From NCBI RefSeq assembly GCF_018614615.1, contig NZ_JAGGOK010000079.1:1-41164 (forward strand): a stretch of 41,164 bases of DNA. Direction: 5' to 3'. Below are positions 23,284 through 31,001 of this stretch, piece after piece. Each line of letters opens with the position of its first letter. The first letter of the stretch is position 1. Origin of the DNA: Streptomyces sp. ISL-100. GTDB taxonomy: Bacteria; Actinomycetota; Actinomycetes; Streptomycetales; Streptomycetaceae. A program made the translations under genes and the position numbers. The notes under the pieces are model-generated. The model ran no database searches and was not told the DNA's origin. It saw only the letters and a program-made list of their open reading frames with translations.

Positions 23284-26085
23284 TCATACGCCGGCCAGCA
23301 GCACCTCCAGCGCCACAGCCGTGTCCGGGTAGCGACCTGCGAGTGCCGCGCCTGACGGGCCAGGATCCGCCGTCTCCCACGTCCCGTCGCAGCCCAGCAG
23401 GCTTGCCACCGCGTCGCACGCCGCGGGGTGGGCGGCCAGCAGCGTGCAACCGCTGCCGACGTCCGCGCGCTGCGCCTGACGCACGGCTTGCGGCTCCGGC
23501 TGCGCCCGCCACGGCGGCACCCACTCGTCCAACGCTGCGAGCCGCCCGGGGAAGATCCGCCCGGCCTCACGGATCAGCAGCGGGGCCAGCTCGGCGCCGC
23601 CCGACCGCAGGGTGGTGATCAGGGTCGGCAGCCACGGCAGGAGCACCGGGTCAGGCAGCCGTCCGAACGCGTTCGACACTGCCTCTACGACGAAGTCGGT
23701 GAGGCCCGGGACGGGCTCCAGGGCGTGCACGAAGCCGCTGAGGTAGCGCGGATAGGCGGGCACCGCCAAGGGGTTGCCCAGCAGTTCGTCGCACCTCGCC
23801 CGAAGCTCCGCGCGGGAGAGGTGCCCGACCTGCACCTGAGCCGCCCACAGCAGCGCCGTCCTCGGCGGGTCCGAGGGATGCGACTGGGCGACCGCCAGCT
23901 CCAGTTGGGTCCGGTCGCAGCCCAGCGACAGCGCCAGACTCTCCATGCTGAACAGGAAGCCCAGCATCGCCGCCACTTGGCGAACGGTGGCGTCCTCGTC
24001 CGTGAACGCCGTCGGCAGCAGGGTGCAGTAGTGCGCGTATCCGGTCTTGGCGAAGGCCTCGATCCACGGCGGCAGCACCGGCTCGCTGGTGCGGTAGTAC
24101 GCCAGCAGCCGCCGCACCCGGCGCAGCACCTCCGGTGCGCCGTCGACGCTGCGTTCGGCCGACAGTACCTCAAGGGCGCGTGTGCCCAGCTCGTCGGCGA
24201 GCCGGCGGCTGCGCAGGTACCGCGTCGCGTCCTCGACGGCTTCCAGGACGGTCGCCGCGGTGGCGTGCGGGCCGTACGCCGTGCGGCGCAGCCGCTGCTC
24301 CAGGACCTGCTCGATGCTGACGCCCTCGTAGCCGAGCTCGATGAGCGCACGCTGGTGAGTGCCCAGCGCCAGGTCCCACGACTCCTGGATGGGCCGCTCC
24401 CCCAGGCTCCGCTCGCCCATGATCGGCCGCGCGGCGCCCTGCGGCATCAGATGACCCAGCATCCACAGCACGTCGGAGCACTGCTCCAGTTCCGGCTGGG
24501 AGGCGATGTCAAGCAGCGCCCGTTGCACGCCGCGCTGCTGGAGCTTCAGGTTCAGGGGCGCGAGCCGGTCGTGCACGTCACGGGCCAGGGGTGGCAGCGC
24601 GTCGTACCCGACCTGGCCGGCCCGGTCGCCTCCCATCATGATCTCCACGAGGCGGCGCACGTCGCGCCGGCCGGGCACGGCGTCCTTCTCGATGCAAGTG
24701 ACGGCCGCGTCCTGGAAGTCGTACGGCGTGGGCTTGGCCCGGTCGCGCATACCGGCCAGCAGGATCGACGTCTCGAACACCGCGATGGCGTCGGCGGTGG
24801 AGGCGAGGTAGCCGCTGCGGCGCGCGGCGCGCACGATCTCCACCGACCAGCCGAGCAGTTCGGCCTCGTCCAGCCGGTCCAGGACGGGTGGTTGCTGCAG
24901 GAAGCCGGTCAGCTTGTCCGAGGACGGGACCGCCGGTACGGGAGCCGCCGCTGCCGCGGTCTTCTTGGCCCTCGACTTCTTCGCGCCCACCTGCCCCACC
25001 AGGCCGTACGGCTCCACGCGCGTGCGCCTGACGTTCTTCGCCCAGACCGTCGCGGCGATCGACACGGAGCCTGCGGCGAGGCCGAATTGCGCTTCGATCG
25101 CCGCGTGGCTGGACGGAATCAGGCCGTGCAGCCACTTGGTGGCGCTGCGCGGGCTGATCTCGAAGGTGTCCGCGCCGTGTACGCCGAACTCCGCGACCCG
25201 GCTGGCCGCGTGGAAGGCGCCGCAGACGTAGAGGCAGTCCGTGGGATCGGTGCCGGTCGCGGCCAGGTGTTCGCGCATCCTGGTCCACATGTAGCGTTCG
25301 CGGTCCTCGTCCACGCTTACCCGGTGGGGGTCGCCGGGGGCGAGGCGCCGGAAGAGGCTGCCTATCAGGAGCATGACCTGGCGGTACGTGTCGTGGTCGC
25401 TGTCGCCGAGCGGCACTTCGACGTACTGGTGCCACCACTCCGACCAGTGCCGCACCCTGCCGTGGCGCAGCAGGTGTTCCTCCAGTTCGGCGAAGCGCGG
25501 CCGCAGGTCGCCGATCTCCACGCCGACCGCGTCGCCGTGCAGCGCGGCCTCTTCTTCGGCGGGCGGCGCGTCGCGATCGGCCGGCTCGGCGCCGTGCGTT
25601 CCGCGTGCGTCCCACTGGAAGACGTGGTCCGAGGAACGGTCGACGAGGACCAGTTCGACGCCCGGCGTGTCCAGTGCGTACGCGATTGCCTGGTACTCCG
25701 CGGAAGCCTCGGTGATCGGTGCGACCACCGACAGCGGAGCCCACTCGGCCGGGAAGCCGTCGATGTCGGTCGCGTACGACTGGACCGCCACGGGGAGCTT
25801 GCAGTTGCGCAGTTCGGTCAGCAGCGGCGCCATGTCCTCGCACAGCTCCAGGTACACGACCTTCGGCTGCTTCTCCCGCAGGCGGCGTGCCATCGCGATG
25901 GCCGAGGCGGGCGAGTGGTGGCAGACGGGGAAGATCTCCAGTGGCTCGCGCACCGCGCGGTCGACGTCGTCGACGATGCCGAGGAGGATGTCTTCCAGGG
26001 CGTCGGGCCCGTCGGCGAACGTCGCGGCGGCCTCCTGGAGCTGCCCGCGCAGTGCTTCGAAGGTCCCCTCGTGCGTGCTGCTCAT
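23284..26085 (-). CDS. DUF5682-family protein of MoxR-VWA operon
   Basis: A 933-residue protein. The N-terminal 300 residues show the DUF5682 pattern: IFPVCHHSPASA (HHSP at 56-59), VVYLELCEDM, DGFPAEWAPLSV, and CGAFHA at 288-293. The HHSP...GAFHA layout suggests a relation to EreA/ChaN-like metal-dependent folds; I infer this and am not certain. The remaining 600 residues are mostly helical with a Lys/Ala-rich linker near 375-390 (KKSRAKKTAAAAA), probably a scaffold. The ATG at 26085 overlaps the MoxR stop (ATGA). It is the last gene of the operon and likely its effector or client-recognition subunit. Confidence 0.8.
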   Translation of the reverse strand: MSSTHEGTFEALRGQLQEAAATFADGPDALEDILLGIVDDVDRAVREPLEIFPVCHHSPASAIAMARRLREKQPKVVYLELCEDMAPLLTELRNCKLPVAVQSYATDIDGFPAEWAPLSVVAPITEASAEYQAIAYALDTPGVELVLVDRSSDHVFQWDARGTHGAEPADRDAPPAEEEAALHGDAVGVEIGDLRPRFAELEEHLLRHGRVRHWSEWWHQYVEVPLGDSDHDTYRQVMLLIGSLFRRLAPGDPHRVSVDEDRERYMWTRMREHLAATGTDPTDCLYVCGAFHAASRVAEFGVHGADTFEISPRSATKWLHGLIPSSHAAIEAQFGLAAGSVSIAATVWAKNVRRTRVEPYGLVGQVGAKKSRAKKTAAAAAPVPAVPSSDKLTGFLQQPPVLDRLDEAELLGWSVEIVRAARRSGYLASTADAIAVFETSILLAGMRDRAKPTPYDFQDAAVTCIEKDAVPGRRDVRRLVEIMMGGDRAGQVGYDALPPLARDVHDRLAPLNLKLQQRGVQRALLDIASQPELEQCSDVLWMLGHLMPQGAARPIMGERSLGERPIQESWDLALGTHQRALIELGYEGVSIEQVLEQRLRRTAYGPHATAATVLEAVEDATRYLRSRRLADELGTRALEVLSAERSVDGAPEVLRRVRRLLAYYRTSEPVLPPWIEAFAKTGYAHYCTLLPTAFTDEDATVRQVAAMLGFLFSMESLALSLGCDRTQLELAVAQSHPSDPPRTALLWAAQVQVGHLSRAELRARCDELLGNPLAVPAYPRYLSGFVHALEPVPGLTDFVVEAVSNAFGRLPDPVLLPWLPTLITTLRSGGAELAPLLIREAGRIFPGRLAALDEWVPPWRAQPEPQAVRQAQRADVGSGCTLLAAHPAACDAVASLLGCDGTWETADPGPSGAALAGRYPDTAVALEVLLAGV

Positions 26086-27194
26086 GACAGGGTGGCGATC
26101 GCGTCGCGGCCGCCCTCCAGGAACTCCGGCCAGGAGCCGCCCTCTTCCTTGCTGCGCGGCTCCACGACACCGTGCAGGTACTTGTTGAGGATGGCCAGGT
26201 CCTCCGGCTCGCGCCGGGCCAGTGACCCGACGAGCGAGGAGGCCAGAGTGTGAGCGGTCAGGGCGCGCTCGCCGAAGAAGTTGCTGTGCAGTATCGCGTC
26301 CTCCAGTACGCCGATCTGCTCGGCGGTGGACAGGGCGGACTCCAGCTTCTCGTCGTCACTGCCGGCCGCGGCCGCCGAGGCGCGCAGGTCGGCGAAGCTC
26401 TGCAGCAGCACGTCGAGCAGCGTCGGCGGCACGTCCAGTTCGAGCTGGTGGCGGCGCAGCAGTTCCTCGGTGCGGAAGCGGACGATCTCCACCTCGCTCT
26501 TCTTGTTCGTCACCATCGGGATGCGGACGAAGTTGAAACGGCGCTTGAGCGCCGAGGACAGGTCGTTGACACCTCGGTCGCGGCTGTTGGCAGTCGCGAT
26601 GATCGAGAAGCCGGGCTTGGCGAAGACGATGTTGTCGCTGTCCAGCTCGGGAACCGAGATGTACTTCTCGGACAGGATCGAGATCAGCGCGTCCTGGACG
26701 TCGCTGGTGGAGCGGGTGAGTTCCTCGATACGGCCGATGCCTCCGGTCTCCATCGCCGTCATGATCGGCGAGGGGATCATCGACTCCCGCGACTGGCCCT
26801 TGGCGATGACCATGGACACGTTCCAGGAGTACTTGATGTGGTCCTCGGTGGTTCCGGCGGTGCCCTGCACGACCAGCGTGGAGTTGCGGCAGATCGCGGC
26901 GGACAGCAGCTCGGCCAGCCAGCTCTTGCCGGTGCCGGGGTCGCCGATGAGCAGCAGGCCGCGGTCGGAGGCCAGCGTGACGACGGAGCGCTCGACGAAA
27001 CTGCGGTCCCCGTACCACTTCTGCGAGATCTCGCGGTCCAGGCCGTCGGAGCGCTCGGAGCCCAGGATGAACAAGCGGACCATCTTCGGGGACAGGCGCC
27101 AGGAGAAGGGCTTGGGATTGTCGTCGATGGACTCCAGCCAGTCCAGTTCCTCGGCGTACTTGATCTCGGCGGGGGCGCGCAACATGTCGGACAT
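26082..27194 (-). CDS. MoxR-type AAA+ ATPase
   Basis: A 370-residue AAA+ ATPase. Walker A is GDPGTGKS at 84-91, the Walker B position reads GIGRIEEL near 152-159 (Glu-Glu rather than Asp-Glu), sensor 1 is SIIATANSRDRGVND, and ALKRRFN is the Arg-finger region. The N-terminal 70 residues precede the core. It belongs to the branch that pairs with CoxE-like VWA proteins. It sits 33 bp after the VWA gene and overlaps DUF5682 by 4 bp. The pair should form the ATP-driven remodelling core of the operon's complex. Confidence 0.9.
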   Translation of the reverse strand: MSDMLRAPAEIKYAEELDWLESIDDNPKPFSWRLSPKMVRLFILGSERSDGLDREISQKWYGDRSFVERSVVTLASDRGLLLIGDPGTGKSWLAELLSAAICRNSTLVVQGTAGTTEDHIKYSWNVSMVIAKGQSRESMIPSPIMTAMETGGIGRIEELTRSTSDVQDALISILSEKYISVPELDSDNIVFAKPGFSIIATANSRDRGVNDLSSALKRRFNFVRIPMVTNKKSEVEIVRFRTEELLRRHQLELDVPPTLLDVLLQSFADLRASAAAAGSDDEKLESALSTAEQIGVLEDAILHSNFFGERALTAHTLASSLVGSLARREPEDLAILNKYLHGVVEPRSKEEGGSWPEFLEGGRDAIATLS

Positions 27195-27211
27195 AACAGG
27201 GGGCCTTTCTG

Positions 27212-27246
27212 AGCGAGGAAGGTCTTGCTAAGCGAGGAAAGTCTTG
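27212..27246 (-). repeat. 16-bp tandem micro-duplication over the VWA stop
   Basis: AGCGAGGAAGGTCTTG (27212-27227) and AGCGAGGAAAGTCTTG (27231-27246) are tandem copies 19 bp apart with one mismatch. On the coding strand the right copy encodes the terminal KTFLA of the VWA protein. The left copy repeats it just after the stop. Confidence 0.8.
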
Positions 27247-28700
27247 AGTTCGTGCACGAGCTTGCGGATGTGGCCGGAGAGCACCGGCGTACCGAGGTCC
27301 TTGAAGCGCTCCCGGAACCACGGGTTGACACTGCCGCGGCCGGAGCTGGTCACCGAGCCGACCGGGATGAACTTGGCTCCCGAGCGGTGAACGGCGGCCA
27401 TGCTCTCGAACAGCGGCTCGGCCTGCCATTCGTAGAAGTCGGAGATCCACACCACGACGGTGTTGCGGGGCTCGGTGATCTTCGGCTGGGCCAGGGCCAT
27501 GGCGACCGTGCCGTCGGTGCCGCCGCCGAGGTTGGTGCGCAGCAGGGTCTCGAAGGGGTCGTGCACCCAGGGCGTGAGGTCGAGCGCCTGCGTGTCGTAC
27601 GCGATCAGGTGTACGTCCACCTTCGGCAGCCCGGCGAAGATCGACGCCAGGATGGTGCAGTTCACCATCGAATCGACCATCGAGCCCGACTGGTCCACGA
27701 CGACGATCAGCCGCTGGGGCATCGTCTTGCGGGCGGTGTGCCGGTAGTAGAGACGGTCGACGTACAGCCGCTCCTCCTCCGGGCTCCAGTTGGTGAGGTT
27801 CTTCCAGATCGTGCGGTCGAGGTCGAGGTTGCGAAACACCCGCTTGGGCGGCACGGAGCGGTCCAGGGCACCTACCGTGGCTTTCTCCACCTGGGTGCGC
27901 AGCACTTCGGCGACCTCGTCGACGAAACGGCGGATCAGGGCCTTGGCGTTGGCCAGGGCCACGCCCGAGAGGTTGTTCTTGTCCCGCAGCAGCTGCTCGA
28001 TCAGCGACATGCTCGGGGTCAGCTGCGCGGCGAGTTTGGGGTCGGCCAGCACCTCGCGCAGGTGCATCCGCTTGACGAGGTCGGCCTCGATGGCTCCAAG
28101 CTCCGGGCCGATCGCCGGAATCAGCCGGCTGAGATCTGGCGTCGTGCCCCGGCCGCCGGTGCCGGTCGGGCTGACGCCCGGTCCTGCTGCGCCCCGCCCG
28201 GCCGCTCCGCCGGCGCGACCGCCGCGCAGCTCGCCCGGCTTGCAGCCGAGCGCGCGCTCCAGCCAGCCCGCGTCGGACTGCCAGCGCGCCAGCTGTCCGG
28301 CGGTGACCGTGCCGGACCCGGAGGAGAAGACGTTGAGCAACACCTTCGACACCAGCGCCGCGCGCCGGACTTCGGCAGGGCGATCATGTCCGCCGTCATC
28401 GTCGGGCTCGGGCGCCATCAGACCGTCGAACTCGGCGGCCAGCTCCGGGTGCCGCTGGACGATCGAGTCGACGGAGGCCTGCGGGTCAAGCAGTGGGGAC
28501 GGCAGGCCGATGTCCTCGACGACGGCGAGGCTCGCCGATTCCAGCGTGGCGTGCTCCTCGTGGTCGAAGAGGCGGGCGAGGAGCCGCCAGTAGAGGACCT
28601 GACGGCGGTTGTCGTGGGCGTCCACCTCGGGGTGCTGTGGGGTCGCGTACTCGGCCGACTGTGTGGTTTCGGTCGTCTGTCCGGTCTCCTGCTCCGTCAT
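27228..28700 (-). CDS. VWA-domain (CoxE-like) protein
   Basis: A 490-residue protein. The N-terminal 270 residues are helical, with an acidic start (MTEQETGQTTETTQS) and a Gly-rich linker at 158-187. The VWA domain begins about residue 328 with LIVVVDQSGSM. MIDAS DxSxS is at 336-340, the conserved Thr is in LGGGTDGT, and the Asp is in VVWISDFYEW, so metal binding appears intact. ATG 28700 is chosen for codon bias and a GGAAGG upstream. Such VWA proteins present targets to MoxR ATPases. The upstream gene runs out of phase into this one by 215 bp. Confidence 0.9.
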   Translation of the reverse strand: MTEQETGQTTETTQSAEYATPQHPEVDAHDNRRQVLYWRLLARLFDHEEHATLESASLAVVEDIGLPSPLLDPQASVDSIVQRHPELAAEFDGLMAPEPDDDGGHDRPAEVRRAALVSKVLLNVFSSGSGTVTAGQLARWQSDAGWLERALGCKPGELRGGRAGGAAGRGAAGPGVSPTGTGGRGTTPDLSRLIPAIGPELGAIEADLVKRMHLREVLADPKLAAQLTPSMSLIEQLLRDKNNLSGVALANAKALIRRFVDEVAEVLRTQVEKATVGALDRSVPPKRVFRNLDLDRTIWKNLTNWSPEEERLYVDRLYYRHTARKTMPQRLIVVVDQSGSMVDSMVNCTILASIFAGLPKVDVHLIAYDTQALDLTPWVHDPFETLLRTNLGGGTDGTVAMALAQPKITEPRNTVVVWISDFYEWQAEPLFESMAAVHRSGAKFIPVGSVTSSGRGSVNPWFRERFKDLGTPVLSGHIRKLVHELKTFLA

Positions 28701-30087
28701 TGCGCAGCAGCCTTCCGGCACGTTCCCGCAGCACGGCCACGGCGTCGGTGGCGGCCTTCTCAGCCTTGACACCGGCCTTGTCCGTCGTGCCCCCGGCCCA
28801 CCCCCCGGCCTGGATCGCGACAGCCTTCTTCCGTACGGTCTTCTCGACGGCCAGTGGCTGGACGTTGAATGTCCCGGCGTCCCAGCGGAGCAGTCCGATG
28901 CACGCACTGGAGGCCGCGACGGCTTCGGGGGTGAGCGGTCCGGCGGTCGCGATGCGGTCGGTGTCGACAACGAGAGGGTGTCCGGCGACGGTGAACGTCA
29001 CTGCGTCGTCGTCATCCTTCTGGGCGGCGTAGCCCTCCAGGAACACGGGTACGGCGATGCGCACCGGGTGCCGGTCCAGGGGTGCGGTCGCCGGGTCGGT
29101 CGCGGTGGGCAGGGCGACGCGGGCAGTGGCAAAGGCGTCGGCGGGTTCCCCCGGGCGTGCGTGCTCGTCGCTCCAGATCAGGTTGCCCTCGGCGGTGATG
29201 GGCATGTCGGCGACATCCATCGAGTGGCCTTCGCTGACGGCTGCCAGGAGCGACATGTGCGGACGGAGCAGCTGCCAGAGGCCGGCTCCGACCACCGTGT
29301 CGGGCTTCGGTACCGACACGCCGGCACGCACCAGGCGGGACGCAGCGCCGTCCGCAGGCTCGAACACCGCGTGGACCTGGGCCTGTACGGCGGTCGCGTG
29401 TTCGTGTACGTCGACACCGAGGGGCAGGAGGCGGCCGGTGACCGTACCGGTCATCGGCACATCGGCCGCACCGGGCAGCGTCAGCAGCATGGCGCGCGAC
29501 CACACGTCGGCCCAGCGGCGTGCCGGAATGCGTTCCAGGGCCGCGCCCGGGCAGGATGCCGCGAGTTCGACGGCGAAGCCGTCGAGGAGCGTCGCCAGGC
29601 GGCGCAGGGCCGGGTCCGGAAGCATCGCGGAGACGATTTGCGCCGACCCTGAGACCACGTCGTGGTCGATGCCCTGCCACCCGGTGCGCGCCAGATCGGA
29701 CAGCCAGGAGCGGGCGGCGGCAAGCAGGTTCACCGCTTCTTGCCCGCCGGGCGCCGGGACGGTCTCCTCGCTGCTGGAGCGACCGGTCGCCTCCTGGACG
29801 CGGGTCATCAGTGCGTCGTGGACGGAGCCGAGCAGTGCGGTGCGGGCGGCGGCGAGGGCGACGAAGTGCTCTTCGCTCGCGGCTCCGGCCGCCGCCTTCT
29901 CCGCCGCCTCGGCGACCCTGGCGGCCAGCGGCGTCCCCGCGACGGCGTGGGTGAGCTCTGTCAGGCCGGCGGCCTGAGCGGGCTGGGGACGGAGCAGGCC
30001 GGCGACGAGAGCCCGGTCAAAGGCGTCGACGGCCGCCAGAGCTTCGTCGAGCCCCGTGATGGTTTCGGAGAGCAGGTCGGCGCGCAT
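28486..30087 (-). CDS. Operon protein of unknown family, probably frameshifted at 3' end
   Basis: The open frame is 533 codons, of which the first about 460 look real. The N-terminal region is helical (MRADLLSETITGLDEALAAV, with EAAEKAAAGAASEEHFVALA). The middle has mixed strands (VEKTVRKKAVAIQAGGWAGG near 415-434). It starts TGATG on the stop of the preceding gene. After RERAGRLLRN the frame continues 215 bp inside the VWA gene with no coding bias. One extra G near 28702 would give RLLRQ and a TGA overlapping the VWA ATG (ATGA). I therefore think the true end is about 28699 and that a base is missing by mutation or sequencing error. Function unknown. Confidence 0.65.
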   Translation of the reverse strand: MRADLLSETITGLDEALAAVDAFDRALVAGLLRPQPAQAAGLTELTHAVAGTPLAARVAEAAEKAAAGAASEEHFVALAAARTALLGSVHDALMTRVQEATGRSSSEETVPAPGGQEAVNLLAAARSWLSDLARTGWQGIDHDVVSGSAQIVSAMLPDPALRRLATLLDGFAVELAASCPGAALERIPARRWADVWSRAMLLTLPGAADVPMTGTVTGRLLPLGVDVHEHATAVQAQVHAVFEPADGAASRLVRAGVSVPKPDTVVGAGLWQLLRPHMSLLAAVSEGHSMDVADMPITAEGNLIWSDEHARPGEPADAFATARVALPTATDPATAPLDRHPVRIAVPVFLEGYAAQKDDDDAVTFTVAGHPLVVDTDRIATAGPLTPEAVAASSACIGLLRWDAGTFNVQPLAVEKTVRKKAVAIQAGGWAGGTTDKAGVKAEKAATDAVAVLRERAGRLLRNDGAGDRTDDRNHTVGRVRDPTAPRGGRPRQPPSGPLLAAPRPPLRPRGARHAGIGEPRRRRGHRPAVPTA

Positions 30088-30590
30088 CACGCCACCGCCC
30101 TGGTCGGCGGGAACCACTGCATCTCCGGCAACGGTGCGGTGGTCGGGGCGAGTTCCAGGTAGGCCAGGTGGCGCAGGAACCGGCTGAAGACGGGCGCGGC
30201 GGCCTTGGCGTCCCCCTGCGGTGGACGTGTGCCGCTCATGCCGGCGGTGATGGTCTGCGCGCTCGGCTCCCCGTCCACGACGTCAACCCTCAGGTAACGG
30301 CTGACGCGCGCGGCGCCGTACTGCAGCACCGCCTCGTTGATCAGAGCCCGAATGTGATTGCAGAACGCGCCCCGCGCGCCGCCACAGGGCCGGTTGTTGT
30401 TGGTGCTGCAAGCGAATGCGTAGGTGCCGGCAGCGACCGACGAGACATAGACCCGCTCGATGTCCGAACCGCTGGACACCACACCCTGCAAGCGTCCGTC
30501 GGCCAGTTCGACGAACGGGACCTTGGCGAGCTTGCGCGGCCGTGCGGGTGTCACCACCCGTGCCGTACTCGACCTCTCCCAATCAGACAA
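30087..30590 (-). CDS. Zn-finger-like (SWIM-like) protein, first gene of operon
   Basis: A 167-residue protein. After a basic start (SDWERSSTARVVTPARPRKL), residues about 28-60 form strands (FVELADGRLQGVVSSGSDIE). They are followed by a putative metal site ACSTNNNRPC, GGARGAFCNH: Cys-x7-Cys-x7-Cys-x-His. This is like the CxH half of SWIM fingers but with a different first half. TTG 30590 is chosen because AGGAG lies 8 nt upstream and the sequence before it is the promoter region. By analogy it may bind nucleic acid or protein and recruit the complex. The stop overlaps the next start (TGATG). Confidence 0.7.
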   Translation of the reverse strand: MSDWERSSTARVVTPARPRKLAKVPFVELADGRLQGVVSSGSDIERVYVSSVAAGTYAFACSTNNNRPCGGARGAFCNHIRALINEAVLQYGAARVSRYLRVDVVDGEPSAQTITAGMSGTRPPQGDAKAAAPVFSRFLRHLAYLELAPTTAPLPEMQWFPPTRAVA

Positions 30591-30648
30591 CGCGCCATCT
30601 CCTATGCACCAGGGGGGACTTCCGCGCCACATCGGCGGGACACGACTG

Positions 30649-30671
30649 AACATAGTTGCGACCACTGACAA
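30649..30671 (-). promoter_or_regulatory. RecA-NDp/PafBC-type damage promoter
   Basis: On the minus strand TTGTCAGTG (30671-30663) is followed by exactly 8 bp and then TATGTT (30654-30649). This matches the known LexA-independent DNA-damage promoter consensus of actinobacteria, tTGTCRGTG-N8-TAnnnT, at every conserved position. It points at the five-gene operon and lies about 60 bp before its TTG start. The match is visible directly; regulation by PafBC is inferred. Confidence 0.75.
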
Positions 30672-30732
30672 CGCCGATCGCGGACGCACGACCGCGTCAC
30701 ACACTGCTCGCGGAGCCGGTTCCTTGACCCGT

Positions 30733-30755
30733 TGTCAGTGGCCACTGCGAAGATC
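30733..30755 (+). promoter_or_regulatory. Second, divergent damage-type promoter, imperfect -10
   Basis: TTGTCAGTG (30733-30741), then 8 bp, then GAAGAT (30750-30755), where TAnnnT is expected. It faces the DUF4259 remnant. With the site at 30649-30671 it makes a 12-bp inverted repeat (CCACTGACAACG / CGTTGTCAGTGG). The -10 first base is wrong, so activity may be weak or lost. Confidence 0.4.
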
Positions 30756-30782
30756 CAGGGACGGCAACGTGAGGAGATCACC

Positions 30783-30977
30783 ATGGGCACCTGGGACATC
30801 GGCCCCTTCGAGCGATCATCGATCCCCAGCCCAAGCCCACGCCCATCGTCGGCCAGGCCACGACCAGCGTCGTCACCAGCCTCGCGTACAGCTGACCGCG
30901 CGCATCCACTTCAGCATGCGCGCTCAACCCGCCCGCCTGGCCCCGCCTGCCGCATGAGTAGGCTCTTGTTGCTCTGA
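30783..30977 (+). pseudogene. DUF4259 gene remnant (N-terminus only)
   Basis: An AGGAGATCACC ribosome site leads into ATG and MGTWDIGPFE, the near-invariant first ten residues of DUF4259 proteins (normally over 100 residues, continuing DNDTAADF). Similarity ends abruptly at position 10, and the rest (RSSIPSPSPRP...) is low-complexity. Opposite it, the minus strand near 30895-30820 reads LYARLVTTLVVAWPTMGVGL, a hydrophobic stretch that may be part of another lost gene. A deletion or rearrangement probably joined the two. Confidence 0.6.
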
Positions 30978-31001
30978 TAACAGCTGAGGGGGGATTCGCA
31001 C

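Noticed and set aside
23428..26253. A 941-codon open frame on the plus strand
   Set aside because: It is antisense to the DUF5682-like gene, has no protein-like motifs and arises from GC-rich codon bias in the opposite strand.
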